DNA of 16,548 nt, from contig DATJSN010000044.1 in NCBI GenBank assembly GCA_035504095.1, forward strand, positions 1 through 16,548, read 5' to 3'. The position numbers were made by a program, and so were the translations under genes. Below are positions 1 through 6,931 of the stretch, in pieces. Source of the stretch: DATJSN01 sp035504095. Lineage in GTDB: Bacteria > Planctomycetota > Phycisphaerae > WQYP01. The notes beneath the pieces are model-generated. The model saw nothing but the letters and a program-made list of their open reading frames with translations, was not told the origin of the DNA and did no database searches. Numbering within the stretch: the first letter of the stretch is position 1; each line of letters begins with the position of its first letter.

Positions 1-572
1 CCTTCCGACCGGGTCGGTCCCGCCAGAACGGTGTTAACCGTCACGTTTGTGCCGGCGCTTAATTCCGCCAGTCCGCGTGCTACCGCGATCTGCGCTGTTT
101 TTGTCATCCCATAGTGAATCATCTCCGCCGGAATGTTCACCGCCGACTCGCTGGAAATAAATACAATCCGCCCCCAGTTGGCTTTGAGCATTTTGGGAAA
201 ATAAAACCGGCTCAGGCGAACCCCGCTGAGCACATTGACTTCAAAAAATTTCAGCCACTTCTCATCGCTGATTTTTTCAAATTCCATTGGCTCAAAAATA
301 CCCAGGTTGTTTACCAGAATGTCTACCTCCGGCACGTCACTGGCCGCCTTGGCGCATCCCGCCGCGGTTCCCAGGTCGGCGGCAATGCCCTTCACTTTTG
401 CCCCCACGCGATGCTGCGTGATTTGCTTTACCGCCGCGTCCACGCGCTCCTGGGTTCGGCCGTTAACCCAGACGTGCACTCCTTCTCCGGCAAGTAAATC
501 GGCGATGGCCCAGCCGATTCCCGCCGTCGACCCGGATACCAGCGCTTTTTTTCCTTTAATTCTCAAATCCAT
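1..572 (-). CDS. Short-chain dehydrogenase/reductase (SDR), partial at the window edge
   Basis: The frame starts at an ATG at 572-570 and is still open at base 1, so the C-terminus is missing; about 190 residues are visible. It is an NAD(P)-dependent classical SDR oxidoreductase. The Rossmann glycine motif SGSTAGIG lies near residues 13-20, with a Ser where Thr is usual. The structural motif NNLG is at 88-91 (usually NNAG). The catalytic Ser is in ISSESA near 139-144, and the catalytic YGMTK motif (Y154, K158) follows. Substrate cannot be read from the sequence; the family includes 3-oxoacyl-ACP reductases (FabG-like) and sugar or alcohol dehydrogenases. It lies 81 nt downstream of cysS on the same strand and may be cotranscribed with it. 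Family assignment is firm, function is not. Confidence 0.9.
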   Translation of the reverse strand, partial: MDLRIKGKKALVSGSTAGIGWAIADLLAGEGVHVWVNGRTQERVDAAVKQITQHRVGAKVKGIAADLGTAAGCAKAASDVPEVDILVNNLGIFEPMEFEKISDEKWLKFFEVNVLSGVRLSRFYFPKMLKANWGRIVFISSESAVNIPAEMIHYGMTKTAQIAVARGLAELSAGTNVTVNTVLAGPTRSE

Positions 573-653
573 AAAAATCCCCAAAAAAAAGTTCAACGTG
601 AATTCTAGAGCTTCAAAATGGTTGGATCAAAAAGTGTAAATTGCCGCGCGTCT

Positions 654-2270
654 TTAGCTTTGCACCGGCGCCAGAAGGGGCCGCCACGCCGAACCATTCG
701 GCGTATCCTTTACTTCCGCGCCGAGCTTCAAAAGCTGCTTGCGCAATTCATCGCCGGCTGCGTAATCTTTCTTTTGCCGCACCGCGTCGCGCCGTTTCAT
801 CAGATCTTCTATACGCTGTTTATTTTCCGCCGGCAGCGCCCGCAGCGGCGCAAAAATCACGCTTAATACATGATCCACTCGTTTCAGGCACCATAATGCC
901 GAACGGGCCTGAGCATAGGAAAATTTTTTCTGCTTAAACAGCGGACCGGCCCAGGTAAACAAGGCTCCGATCGCGCCTGCAATGTTCAGATCGTCGTCCA
1001 TGGCCCGCTGGAATTCTCCCAAAAACACCGCGTCCGCTTTTTCCAGCGCCGGCTGATGTGCTGCCACAGGAGCACCGGGTCCGGCAAAATCCCCGTCGCC
1101 CGCCGCTTCATCCACGGAACCAACAGCCGTGATAAGTTTTTCCGCCAGGTCGCGCAGCTTGGTGATAGCGTCCGCGGCTTCATAAAGGCCTTGGTGCGTA
1201 AAATTCATTGTTTCGCGATAGCGCGTGTTAATCAGCGCCCAGCGAATGACCAGCGGATCGAACCCCTGGGCCTCCAGGTCGCGTATGGTGAAAAAATTTC
1301 CCTTCGACTTGGACATTTTCTCGCCATTGACCATCAGATGCCGCGCGTGCAGCCAGTAACGCACGAAAATTTTGTCCGTAGCGCCCTGGGATTGCGCGAT
1401 TTCGCACTCATGATGGGGAAAAATGTTGTCCTCGCCACCGGTGTGAATGTCCAGTGTTTCGCCGAGTATTCCCATGGCCATCGCGCTGCATTCCACATGC
1501 CAGCCCGGATAGCCCTCGCCCCATGGCGCGGGCCAGCGCATCAGGTGCTTCTGGTCCGGTTTCCAGAGAAAAAAGTCCGCGGGATGGCGCTTGGCCGCCT
1601 GCAGGTTCGTGCGTCCGCCGGCGCCATGCGAAAGTTTATCAACCGAATTGCCGGACAACCGCCCGTATTCACCGAAACTACCCACATCGTAGTAAACCAC
1701 ACCGTCCGCGCCGACATATGCATGGTTCTTCTGAATTAATTCCTGAATCAATTCGATGAAACTTTCTATATGGCGGGTGGGGCGGGGCATAATGGCTTCT
1801 TTTTTTTCCGGTGTATCCGCCGCGTCGTAGTCGGCCACGACCTCCAGCCGCAATCGACGGGCGTCATCCAGAAAAGCGCGCACAAAAAAATCGGCCACCT
1901 GGAATGGATCGTTGGGATTTTCCACGGCGGCCTTGCCCGATTTTTTGTTTTCCTTCATTTTTTCCACGGCCAGTTCCAGCTTGTCGCGTCCGGCGCCGTC
2001 GGCGATCTGGTCGTCGGTCATGTGCCCCACATCGGTCATGTTCATCACGTGCCGCACGCGCGCTCCGCGTAATTCCAGATAACGCCGCAACACGTCTGCA
2101 AACAGAAACGCCCGAAAATTTCCGATGTGCGCGAAGTCGTAAACCGTGGGACCACACGTGTACATGCAAACATCGGCGCCGCGCAAAGGATCGGCCGGAT
2201 CGGGACCTGGCCGCAACGGCGTAAAATCCTCGATCTGGTGGGTCAGCGTGTTATAAAAGCGTGTGCTCAT
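654..2270 (-). CDS. cysS: Cysteinyl-tRNA synthetase
   Basis: This class I aminoacyl-tRNA synthetase charges tRNA-Cys with cysteine in the cytoplasm. The protein has 538 residues. The HIGH-type signature is HIGN at 48-51, right after the CTCGPTVYDFA segment, and KMSKS is at 318-322. The zinc ligands expected for the family are present: C39, C261 (in GWHVECSAM), H286 and E290, with spacing matching the E. coli enzyme. It is longer than the usual 460-480 residues. Much of the excess is a charged insertion around residues 85-125, after the NMTDVGHMTDD segment; related CysRS subtypes also carry extra sequence here. The start follows a weak Shine-Dalgarno. It sits between accD (151 nt upstream) and an SDR gene, all on the minus strand. 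Confidence 0.98.
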   Translation of the reverse strand: MSTRFYNTLTHQIEDFTPLRPGPDPADPLRGADVCMYTCGPTVYDFAHIGNFRAFLFADVLRRYLELRGARVRHVMNMTDVGHMTDDQIADGAGRDKLELAVEKMKENKKSGKAAVENPNDPFQVADFFVRAFLDDARRLRLEVVADYDAADTPEKKEAIMPRPTRHIESFIELIQELIQKNHAYVGADGVVYYDVGSFGEYGRLSGNSVDKLSHGAGGRTNLQAAKRHPADFFLWKPDQKHLMRWPAPWGEGYPGWHVECSAMAMGILGETLDIHTGGEDNIFPHHECEIAQSQGATDKIFVRYWLHARHLMVNGEKMSKSKGNFFTIRDLEAQGFDPLVIRWALINTRYRETMNFTHQGLYEAADAITKLRDLAEKLITAVGSVDEAAGDGDFAGPGAPVAAHQPALEKADAVFLGEFQRAMDDDLNIAGAIGALFTWAGPLFKQKKFSYAQARSALWCLKRVDHVLSVIFAPLRALPAENKQRIEDLMKRRDAVRQKKDYAAGDELRKQLLKLGAEVKDTPNGSAWRPLLAPVQS

Positions 2271-2329
2271 CGGGGTTCTTTTTTTACTACCTCGGGGACT
2301 ACGCCGAACATTGTATGCGGTGGGGACGA

Positions 2330-2375
2330 TTTTTTACCACATCCCAAAAGGGCTTGTGGTGCGCGGTAAAAAAAA
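2330..2375. repeat. Inverted repeat between accD and cysS
   Basis: The outer arms TTTTTTACC (2330-2338) and GGTAAAAAA (2365-2373) are complementary. Inside them CCACA/TGTGG and CCC/GGG pair around an AAAA loop. Neither strand shows the usual order of GC stem followed directly by a T tract, so this is not a clean intrinsic terminator. It could be an RNA processing or attenuation hairpin between accD and cysS, or a small palindromic repeat. The structure is seen directly; function is unknown. Confidence 0.5.
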
Positions 2376-2421
2376 TGACTGTTTGACGTGCTGCTGGTTT
2401 TAATAAAGCTAAAGAGGGAAA

Positions 2422-3279
2422 TCACCGGGCCAGAAAATCGATCGTTCGTGCGATTGTCGAACGCATATGGTCGCGCGGAACGATACGGTCGACAAATCCC
2501 TTTTCCTTCAGGAACTCGGCGGTCTGGAATCCTTCCGGCAGCTCCATGCGAATCGTGTTGGCGATGGTGCGCGGACCGGCGAAGCCGATCATGGCCCGCG
2601 GTTCGGCGAAAATCAGATCGCCAAGCATGGCAAAACTCGCGGTTACTCCGCCCGTGGTCGGATCGGTCAGAATGCTCAGGAACAACCCGCCGGCGTTATG
2701 GTGGCGGGCCAGTGCCGCGGAAGTTTTGGCCATTTGCATCAGGCTGATGGCGCTTTCCTGCATTCGCGCGCCGCCCGAGCAGCAAACCACGACCAGCGGC
2801 AGGCGCTCCCGGGTGGCGCGTTCAATCGCGCGCGTGAGTTTTTCACCGACTACCGCGCCCATCGAGCCGGCCAGAAAAGAAAAATCCATTACCGCCAGAA
2901 TCACCGGCCGGCCTTTTACAAAAGCACTGCCCGTGAGAATCGCGTCTTTGCTCTCGCAGATTTTCTGAGCTTCAGCAAGCTGCTGTTTGTAGGCCTTTCG
3001 GGCGGAAAAGCCGAGCCGGTCGATGGATATCAGGTTTCCGTCCAGCTCTTCAAACGTTTCCTGGTCGACGAGCATTTGCACCCGCTTTCGCGCGGGCATA
3101 CGGAAGTGATAATCACATTGCGGGCAGGTATGCAGCCGATCTTCCATTTCCTTGCGGTAAATCATCTGGGTGCATCCGGGGCACCCCAGCCATAAACCCG
3201 CTGGAACATCAACATGTTTGCGCGCTTTTCCCGCAGGCGCATGCGTTTTTGCGATCTTGGCGATTGTTGCTTCAGTCAT
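2422..3279 (-). CDS. accD: Acetyl-CoA carboxylase carboxyltransferase subunit beta
   Basis: This is the beta subunit of the carboxyltransferase half of acetyl-CoA carboxylase. With AccA it transfers the carboxyl group from biotin to acetyl-CoA, making malonyl-CoA for fatty acid synthesis. The 285-residue length is normal. The N-terminal four-cysteine zinc ribbon is complete: C33, C36, C52 and C55 (GCPGC and TCPQC). The crotonase-fold domain shows the expected GSMGAVVGEK, CSGGARMQES, DPTTGGVTASFA and LPEGFQTAEFL segments. No accA or biotin carboxylase gene is in the window. The ribosome binding site is weak. The 5' leader holds a 39-nt palindrome ending about 33 nt upstream of the start, which may affect expression. 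Confidence 0.97.
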   Translation of the reverse strand: MTEATIAKIAKTHAPAGKARKHVDVPAGLWLGCPGCTQMIYRKEMEDRLHTCPQCDYHFRMPARKRVQMLVDQETFEELDGNLISIDRLGFSARKAYKQQLAEAQKICESKDAILTGSAFVKGRPVILAVMDFSFLAGSMGAVVGEKLTRAIERATRERLPLVVVCCSGGARMQESAISLMQMAKTSAALARHHNAGGLFLSILTDPTTGGVTASFAMLGDLIFAEPRAMIGFAGPRTIANTIRMELPEGFQTAEFLKEKGFVDRIVPRDHMRSTIARTIDFLAR

Positions 3280-3311
3280 AATTTTTTATCCCGCTGCAAT
3301 CCATTGCACTC

Positions 3312-3350
3312 GGGGTAGACATCCCCATTAGCTAATAGGGGACATACCCC
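3312..3350. repeat. Long imperfect palindrome in the accD leader (REP-like)
   Basis: The left arm begins GGGGTA and contains CCCC then ATTAG. The right arm is CTAATAGGGG then ACATACCCC. The two halves fold as inverted arms of 19-20 nt with a few bulges, centred on ATTAGCTAAT at 3327-3336. The core stem is 3323-3341. It lies 33 nt upstream of accD in a non-coding, divergent spacer. It could be an operator, an attenuating leader hairpin or a dispersed REP-like element. Only the palindrome itself is seen directly. Confidence 0.55.
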
Positions 3351-3682
3351 ATAACACTGCCGCTATTCCCGAGCGTCAGATGATGGCCTCCATGATAGTA
3401 CTCCCGGTCAGGTATGGCAATAGAATTTTTAAAAATTTATGCGGTCTAATTTTTGTGAAATGCGTAAAACTTTTTCTTAACATATTGTAAAACAGGTGGT
3501 TAGGATCAATTATGTGCTCTGTGTAAATTATTTCTCTATGTATATCATATTGCTTTAAAAATTACTGGTTTTCTTCTGGCCACCCGTTCAAATTCCTGAG
3601 CGACTGTGATGCCTTGGGCATTCATGTTGGATGTTTGTGAAATAAAAAACAAACTTATTTGAAAATTTTTTTGTTTTTTTCC
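3351..3682. other. AT-rich divergent intergenic spacer, no gene seen
   Basis: This is the rest of the spacer between accD (minus) and the sigma factor gene (plus). It is markedly richer in A and T than the flanking genes, especially from about 3410 to 3680. I find no tRNA-like fold and no open frame with both a ribosome binding site and a recognisable protein. The one short ATG frame (3392-3490, 32 residues) lacks a Shine-Dalgarno. A small hairpin (ATGCC/GGCAT) sits near 3610-3622. The spacer presumably carries the accD promoter, which I could not place convincingly. Confidence 0.5.
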
Positions 3683-3712
3683 TTCACAGACCGCTTTAAG
3701 CCGAGATACAAT
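3683..3712 (+). promoter_or_regulatory. Candidate sigma-70 promoter of the sigma factor gene
   Basis: TTCACA at 3683-3688 and TACAAT at 3707-3712 are separated by 18 nt, each one mismatch from the consensus boxes. The predicted transcript would begin near 3719-3720, leaving a leader of about 20 nt before the ATG at 3741. That leader contains the AAGAGGAG ribosome binding site and would exclude the upstream GTG at 3717 as a start. Confidence 0.55.
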
Positions 3713-3740
3713 CTAAGTGGTTGCAAGAGGAGCTGCACCG

Positions 3741-5501
3741 ATGAGTTGGTCGGATTCCAAGTTGCAAGATTTGGCCCGCCAATTGGCCTTCACGCCTATT
3801 CAGAAGCGCCGCGAGCAGCTCCTGGCCGCGGTGGAACTTTTGGCACAAATCGACGCCGGCGAAGAATATCCCTGGGAATTTGTTCTCTTTCGCATCACCG
3901 GTTTCAGGCCGCGCGAAGTTGAGCAATATCAATTTACCGGCCGCGCTCTTTTGTCGGACTTGGCGCGCCTCGTCGAAGACGTTTCGGAAACGCTCGAGAT
4001 TCGCGCCGACGACGCCGGTGATACGGTTCTTTCTCTCGAACAGGTTACACAGCGCTTCAACGTATCGAGTAAAACAATTCAGCGCTGGCGGAGGCGCGGG
4101 CTGGTTGCTATGCGCTATGTTTATCCGGACGGTGTAAGGCGTATCGGATTCCGCCAGCGCGACCTTGAAACATTTAATACGCGCTTTAGTCAGCAGGTCG
4201 CCAAATCGGCGCGTTTTCGCCAGTTGTCCAGTGAAGAAAAAGACCAGATCATCCGCCGCGCCCGGCGGCTGGCGGCGCAATGCCATTGCTGCCTGAAAGT
4301 GATTTCCCGGCGCATTGGCCGGCGTCTTGACCGCAGCCCGGAAACCATCCGCTACGTCATCCGCCGCTACGATATTGAGCACCCGCATGACGCGATCTTC
4401 CCCATCGCCGAGTCAGTCCTTACCGAACAGGACCGGCGCATCATCGTCGATTGTTTTGATCGCGGCATTTCCGTCGATTGCCTGGCGCGCCGCTACTGCC
4501 GTACGCGTTCGAGCATCTACCGCGTCGTGAATCGGGAGAAAGCCCGGCGAATCAAAAATCTCGACGTTCACTTTGTCGCTAACGAAATTTTCGATCATCC
4601 CGATGCCGGGCAAATCGTTCTGCAGGTTTTGCCGCTCAAGGCTCGCCGCGACACGATTTTGGAAAAACAGCCGGCCGAACCGTTATCAACGCGGGTGCCC
4701 AACAATGTGCCGATTTACCTTGCCGAGGCCTTTAACAAGCCCATCATGCCGCGTCCGCTGGTCATCGACGCGTTCCGCAGGATGAATTATTTCAAGGCCT
4801 GCGCCGCCCGGCTTCAGACCCGGCTCGATCCCGCCGCGGCCCGCATGCCGGACCTGCAGACCATCGAGGATTTGCTGGCCAAGGCGTCCAGAATTCGCGA
4901 TGAACTTCTTCAGTCTCATCTCCGCGTTGTCGTGCATGTGGCCCGCAAACATCTGCGCGCCGGCGAGGATCTCTTCGAATTGATCTCCGACGGCAACCTG
5001 TGGCTGATGCGCGCCGTCGATAATTTTGATTTTTCACGCAACGTCGCCTTCAGCACCTATCTGACTTACGTGCTGATGAAGAATTTCGCTCACCGTTTCG
5101 GACGGCGGAAAACCACGGGCGTTGGCCGCGAACGTCTGGTCCTGGCCCAGGATGATCTTCTGGACCAGATTGGCGCTGTGTCGCAGCCCAGCGTTCCCGA
5201 CGCCGTCGATATGCTTCTGCTTCAGGGGCGACTGGTGGACGCGCTGGCTCGCCTGCCGCGGCGCGAACGCGATCTGGTCGCGGCCCACTATGGCCTTAAA
5301 GCCGGCCAGTTTCCGGCCAGCCTCTCGCAGATTGCCGAAGAGATGGGCATCACCAAAGCACGCGTGCGGCAGCTCGAAGTACGGGCTCTGCGGCGCCTGC
5401 GGCGCATGATGTCCCAATCTCAGCCCCAGACCCAACGGCCACAGCAAACGCCAATCGCTTCCGAAATCGAAACGCCGGCGCTGGTACCTGTCTCAAATTG
5501 A
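3741..5501 (+). CDS. Planctomycete-type sigma-70 family factor with three N-terminal HTH segments
   Basis: The ATG at 3741 is preferred over the in-frame GTG at 3717. AAGAGGAG (3725-3732) lies 8 nt before it, and a good promoter overlaps the earlier codon. The protein has 586 residues. Residues 97-147 form a MerR-like winged HTH (QVTQRFNVSSKTIQRWRRRG). Residues 165-212 carry a second HTH with a CHCC motif at 181-184. Residues 227-270 carry a third, recombinase- or insertion-sequence-like HTH. Sigma region 2 (core binding and -10 recognition) spans about 387-455, with SDGNLWLMRAVDNFD and FSTYLTYVLM. Region 4 (-35 recognition HTH) is about 497-557, with ITKARVRQLEVRALRRLRR. Regions 1.1 and 3 are not recognisable. 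The tail is Gln/Pro-rich. The architecture matches a family I know from planctomycetes; its regulon cannot be read from sequence. Confidence 0.93.
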   Translation: MSWSDSKLQDLARQLAFTPIQKRREQLLAAVELLAQIDAGEEYPWEFVLFRITGFRPREVEQYQFTGRALLSDLARLVEDVSETLEIRADDAGDTVLSLEQVTQRFNVSSKTIQRWRRRGLVAMRYVYPDGVRRIGFRQRDLETFNTRFSQQVAKSARFRQLSSEEKDQIIRRARRLAAQCHCCLKVISRRIGRRLDRSPETIRYVIRRYDIEHPHDAIFPIAESVLTEQDRRIIVDCFDRGISVDCLARRYCRTRSSIYRVVNREKARRIKNLDVHFVANEIFDHPDAGQIVLQVLPLKARRDTILEKQPAEPLSTRVPNNVPIYLAEAFNKPIMPRPLVIDAFRRMNYFKACAARLQTRLDPAAARMPDLQTIEDLLAKASRIRDELLQSHLRVVVHVARKHLRAGEDLFELISDGNLWLMRAVDNFDFSRNVAFSTYLTYVLMKNFAHRFGRRKTTGVGRERLVLAQDDLLDQIGAVSQPSVPDAVDMLLLQGRLVDALARLPRRERDLVAAHYGLKAGQFPASLSQIAEEMGITKARVRQLEVRALRRLRRMMSQSQPQTQRPQQTPIASEIETPALVPVSN

Positions 5502-5597
5502 TTTTCCACTCCTGGCACATACGATGCTTGTCAAAGATGCCGCATCAGCAAATCGCGCGTTATGATGGTTTTTTCATATATCCCGGGAGGACCGGCC

Positions 5598-6185
5598 ATG
5601 TTAAAAACGTTCTCAACGATAGCGGCCGCAATGCTTTTATCTGTTCTGGCGATCGGCGGGCTGCTCGCCTGCCAGCAAACCCGGGTGTATGGCGATTCAG
5701 GAGCGGCAGGGGCGAACAATTTTTCGATCCAGAGTTCCGCATTCGATAACGGCGCGTGGATTCCCACAAAATTTACCGCGGACGGTCAAAACCTTTCGCC
5801 GCCGCTGTCCTGGAGCGGCGCGCCGAAGGGAACACAGAGTTTTGCCATCATCGTGAGCGACCCCGACGCTCCAGGTGCGGAGCCCTTTACGCACTGGGTC
5901 ATCTTTAACATTCCAGCCACGGTGGGAAATCTTCCCGAAAACATAACCAACCAGGAAAACCCCGATCAACCCGCCGCCGGGGTCCAGGGAAACAACTCTT
6001 TCGGGCAAATCGGCTATGGGGGCCCGTCGCCGCCGCCGGGGCCGGCGCATCATTACCATTTCACGATCTATGCCCTGGACGCTACGATGAATCTCCAGCC
6101 GGGATGCTCCGCGGACGATCTGACCCAAAGCATGCAGGGGCACATTCTGGGGCAGACGGACCTCGTTAGACGCTACGGACGGTAA
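5598..6185 (+). CDS. PEBP/YbhB-family lipoprotein
   Basis: The start at 5598 is chosen because GGGAGG (5585-5590) lies 7 nt upstream and translation then begins with a lipoprotein signal peptide. An earlier in-frame ATG at 5562 has no such support. The product has 195 residues, with a hydrophobic stretch and lipobox LLAC, and Cys25 as the acylation site. The mature part is a phosphatidylethanolamine-binding-protein fold like E. coli YbhB/YbcL. It has SDPDAPG followed by THWVIFNIPA, then GYGGPSPPPGPAHHYHF, the conserved anion/ligand pocket. The family binds phospholipid head groups or other anions; the bacterial role is unclear. YbhB and YbcL themselves are cytoplasmic or periplasmic, so membrane anchoring here is inferred from the lipobox. 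It follows the sigma gene after a 96-nt gap. Confidence 0.93.
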   Translation: MLKTFSTIAAAMLLSVLAIGGLLACQQTRVYGDSGAAGANNFSIQSSAFDNGAWIPTKFTADGQNLSPPLSWSGAPKGTQSFAIIVSDPDAPGAEPFTHWVIFNIPATVGNLPENITNQENPDQPAAGVQGNNSFGQIGYGGPSPPPGPAHHYHFTIYALDATMNLQPGCSADDLTQSMQGHILGQTDLVRRYGR

Positions 6186-6194
6186 ACGGCACGG

Positions 6195-6252
6195 TTTTTC
6201 ACCACAACGACACAACGGCACGACGTTTTTTAACGCTGAGGATGTGGAGAAA
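6195..6252 (+). repeat. 9-nt-period repeat cluster, copies A and A'
   Basis: After a run of T, units ACCACAACG (6201-6209) and ACACAACGG (6210-6218) follow, then CACGACGTT (6219-6227). They share the spacing of an ACCAC-led 9-nt period. Next, AACGCTGAG (6232-6240) and GATGTGGAG (6241-6249) continue the same period with a different unit. These are decayed members of the repeat family also found at 6261, 6879, 8421 and 10191. They are noncoding and lie just downstream of the PEBP gene stop. Confidence 0.6.
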
Positions 6253-6260
6253 TTTTAATG

Positions 6261-6292
6261 TTTAACCACGGATCACATAGATTACTTGGATA
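6261..6292 (+). repeat. 9-nt-period repeat, copy B (ACCACGGAT type)
   Basis: Units ACCACGGAT (6265-6273), CACATAGAT (6274-6282) and TACTTGGAT (6283-6291) follow TTTA. Each ends in GAT. The copy on the opposite strand at 8436-8465 has the same unit type, so the two form an inverted pair around mdh and the PEGA gene. Confidence 0.65.
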
Positions 6293-6345
6293 ATTTATAT
6301 AATTAGCTTTTTGATGCTGGTCCTTTTGAAAATAGATCGGACACA

Positions 6346-6819
6346 ATGACAACAAAGAACAAATTTTATAATTTTTTGTTCAAACGTAAATTCACATTGT
6401 TTTCCCCGGTGAAAACCGCAATAAAAAGGGTCTGGGATTTTTGGTTTAAAAATAAAATCGCAGCCATTATTTCCATAATTGCTGCTGTTGTTGTCGGTGT
6501 TTTGTAGATCAGAAGTTATTTTGTTTGCGATCAGATTTTATATGGCAATACCGCTTTATTTTCAGCTTATGGGGCAATTCTTGTGTTTTGGGATTTTCCC
6601 AGCCCTAATTCGCCAATTGTCTGGCTAACATATCCAACCAGTCAGTTTGTCTCCAGAAACTATGGCCTTAATCTTAATGGGTTTTTTGATTATTGGCTTG
6701 TGGTTATCACGTCTGGTCTAAATTGGTATGGTGTATTTGACGGCTTCATTTTGTTCCTAGTTGGAAGTCCAATTTTAAACCGACTTTGGATAAGATATGC
6801 GGTTCCGTTTTTTGAATAG
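6346..6819 (+). pseudogene. AT-rich membrane-protein frame split by an in-frame TAG
   Basis: An ATG at 6346 opens a 53-residue frame that starts MTTKNKFYNFLFKRK and ends in a hydrophobic helix (IAAIISIIAAVVVGVL). A TAG at 6505-6507 closes it. The same frame then stays open for 103 more codons to a TAG at 6817-6819, encoding an aromatic, hydrophobic segment (for example FFDYWLVVITSGLNWYGVFDG) with one or two likely membrane helices. I do not recognise the family. The reading taken here is one gene of about 156 residues with a nonsense mutation. Alternatives are two small genes, the second starting at GTG 6583, or chance frames in AT-rich DNA. TAG ends other genes in this window (14453, 10153), which argues against recoding. 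The island is far more AT-rich than its neighbours and is bounded by repeats, suggesting acquired DNA. No good ribosome binding site is visible. Confidence 0.45.
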
Positions 6820-6878
6820 GATTCAAAGCAGCCCACTACCAAAGCCTGAACAAAAGTTTAAGTCCATTTCCTTAAATG

Positions 6879-6911
6879 TTTTTTTCGTGTATTTTGCCTC
6901 TTTCATGGTTG
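6879..6911 (-). repeat. 9-nt-period repeat, copy C
   Basis: Read on the minus strand, units ACCATGAAA, GAGGCAAAA and TACACGAAA follow one another and end in a run of A. It is inverted relative to copies A and B, and closes the AT-rich island. It ends only about 20 nt upstream of the mdh start, so it lies in the mdh leader or promoter region. Confidence 0.6.
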
Positions 6912-6931
6912 TCAAACTTGAAAGGCACTAA

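Noticed and set aside
1056..1739. A 227-codon plus-strand frame opposite cysS
   Set aside because: It is fully antisense to the conserved catalytic core of cysS and has no recognisable motif.
2467..3195. A 242-codon plus-strand frame opposite accD
   Set aside because: It is antisense to conserved accD sequence, with no start signal.
3392..3490. A 32-codon ATG frame in the accD-sigma spacer with a hydrophobic end
   Set aside because: There is no Shine-Dalgarno, it is very short and sits in AT-rich DNA; it is not distinguishable from chance.
3717..3740. GTG start eight codons before the chosen start of the sigma factor
   Set aside because: It overlaps the expected transcript start, while the ATG at 3741 has a strong AAGAGGAG at 8-nt spacing.
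3696..4388. A 230-codon minus-strand frame opposite the sigma factor gene
   Set aside because: It overlaps well-supported HTH coding sequence on the other strand and resembles no family.
6195..6292. CRISPR array
   Set aside because: The 9-nt units are directly adjacent with no unique spacers and diverge from each other; there are no cas genes nearby.
6505..6507. TAG read as a sense codon (recoding or suppression)
   Set aside because: TAG ends the SHOCT and DUF2127-like genes in this window, and no suppressor tRNA or recoding structure is visible; a nonsense mutation is simpler.
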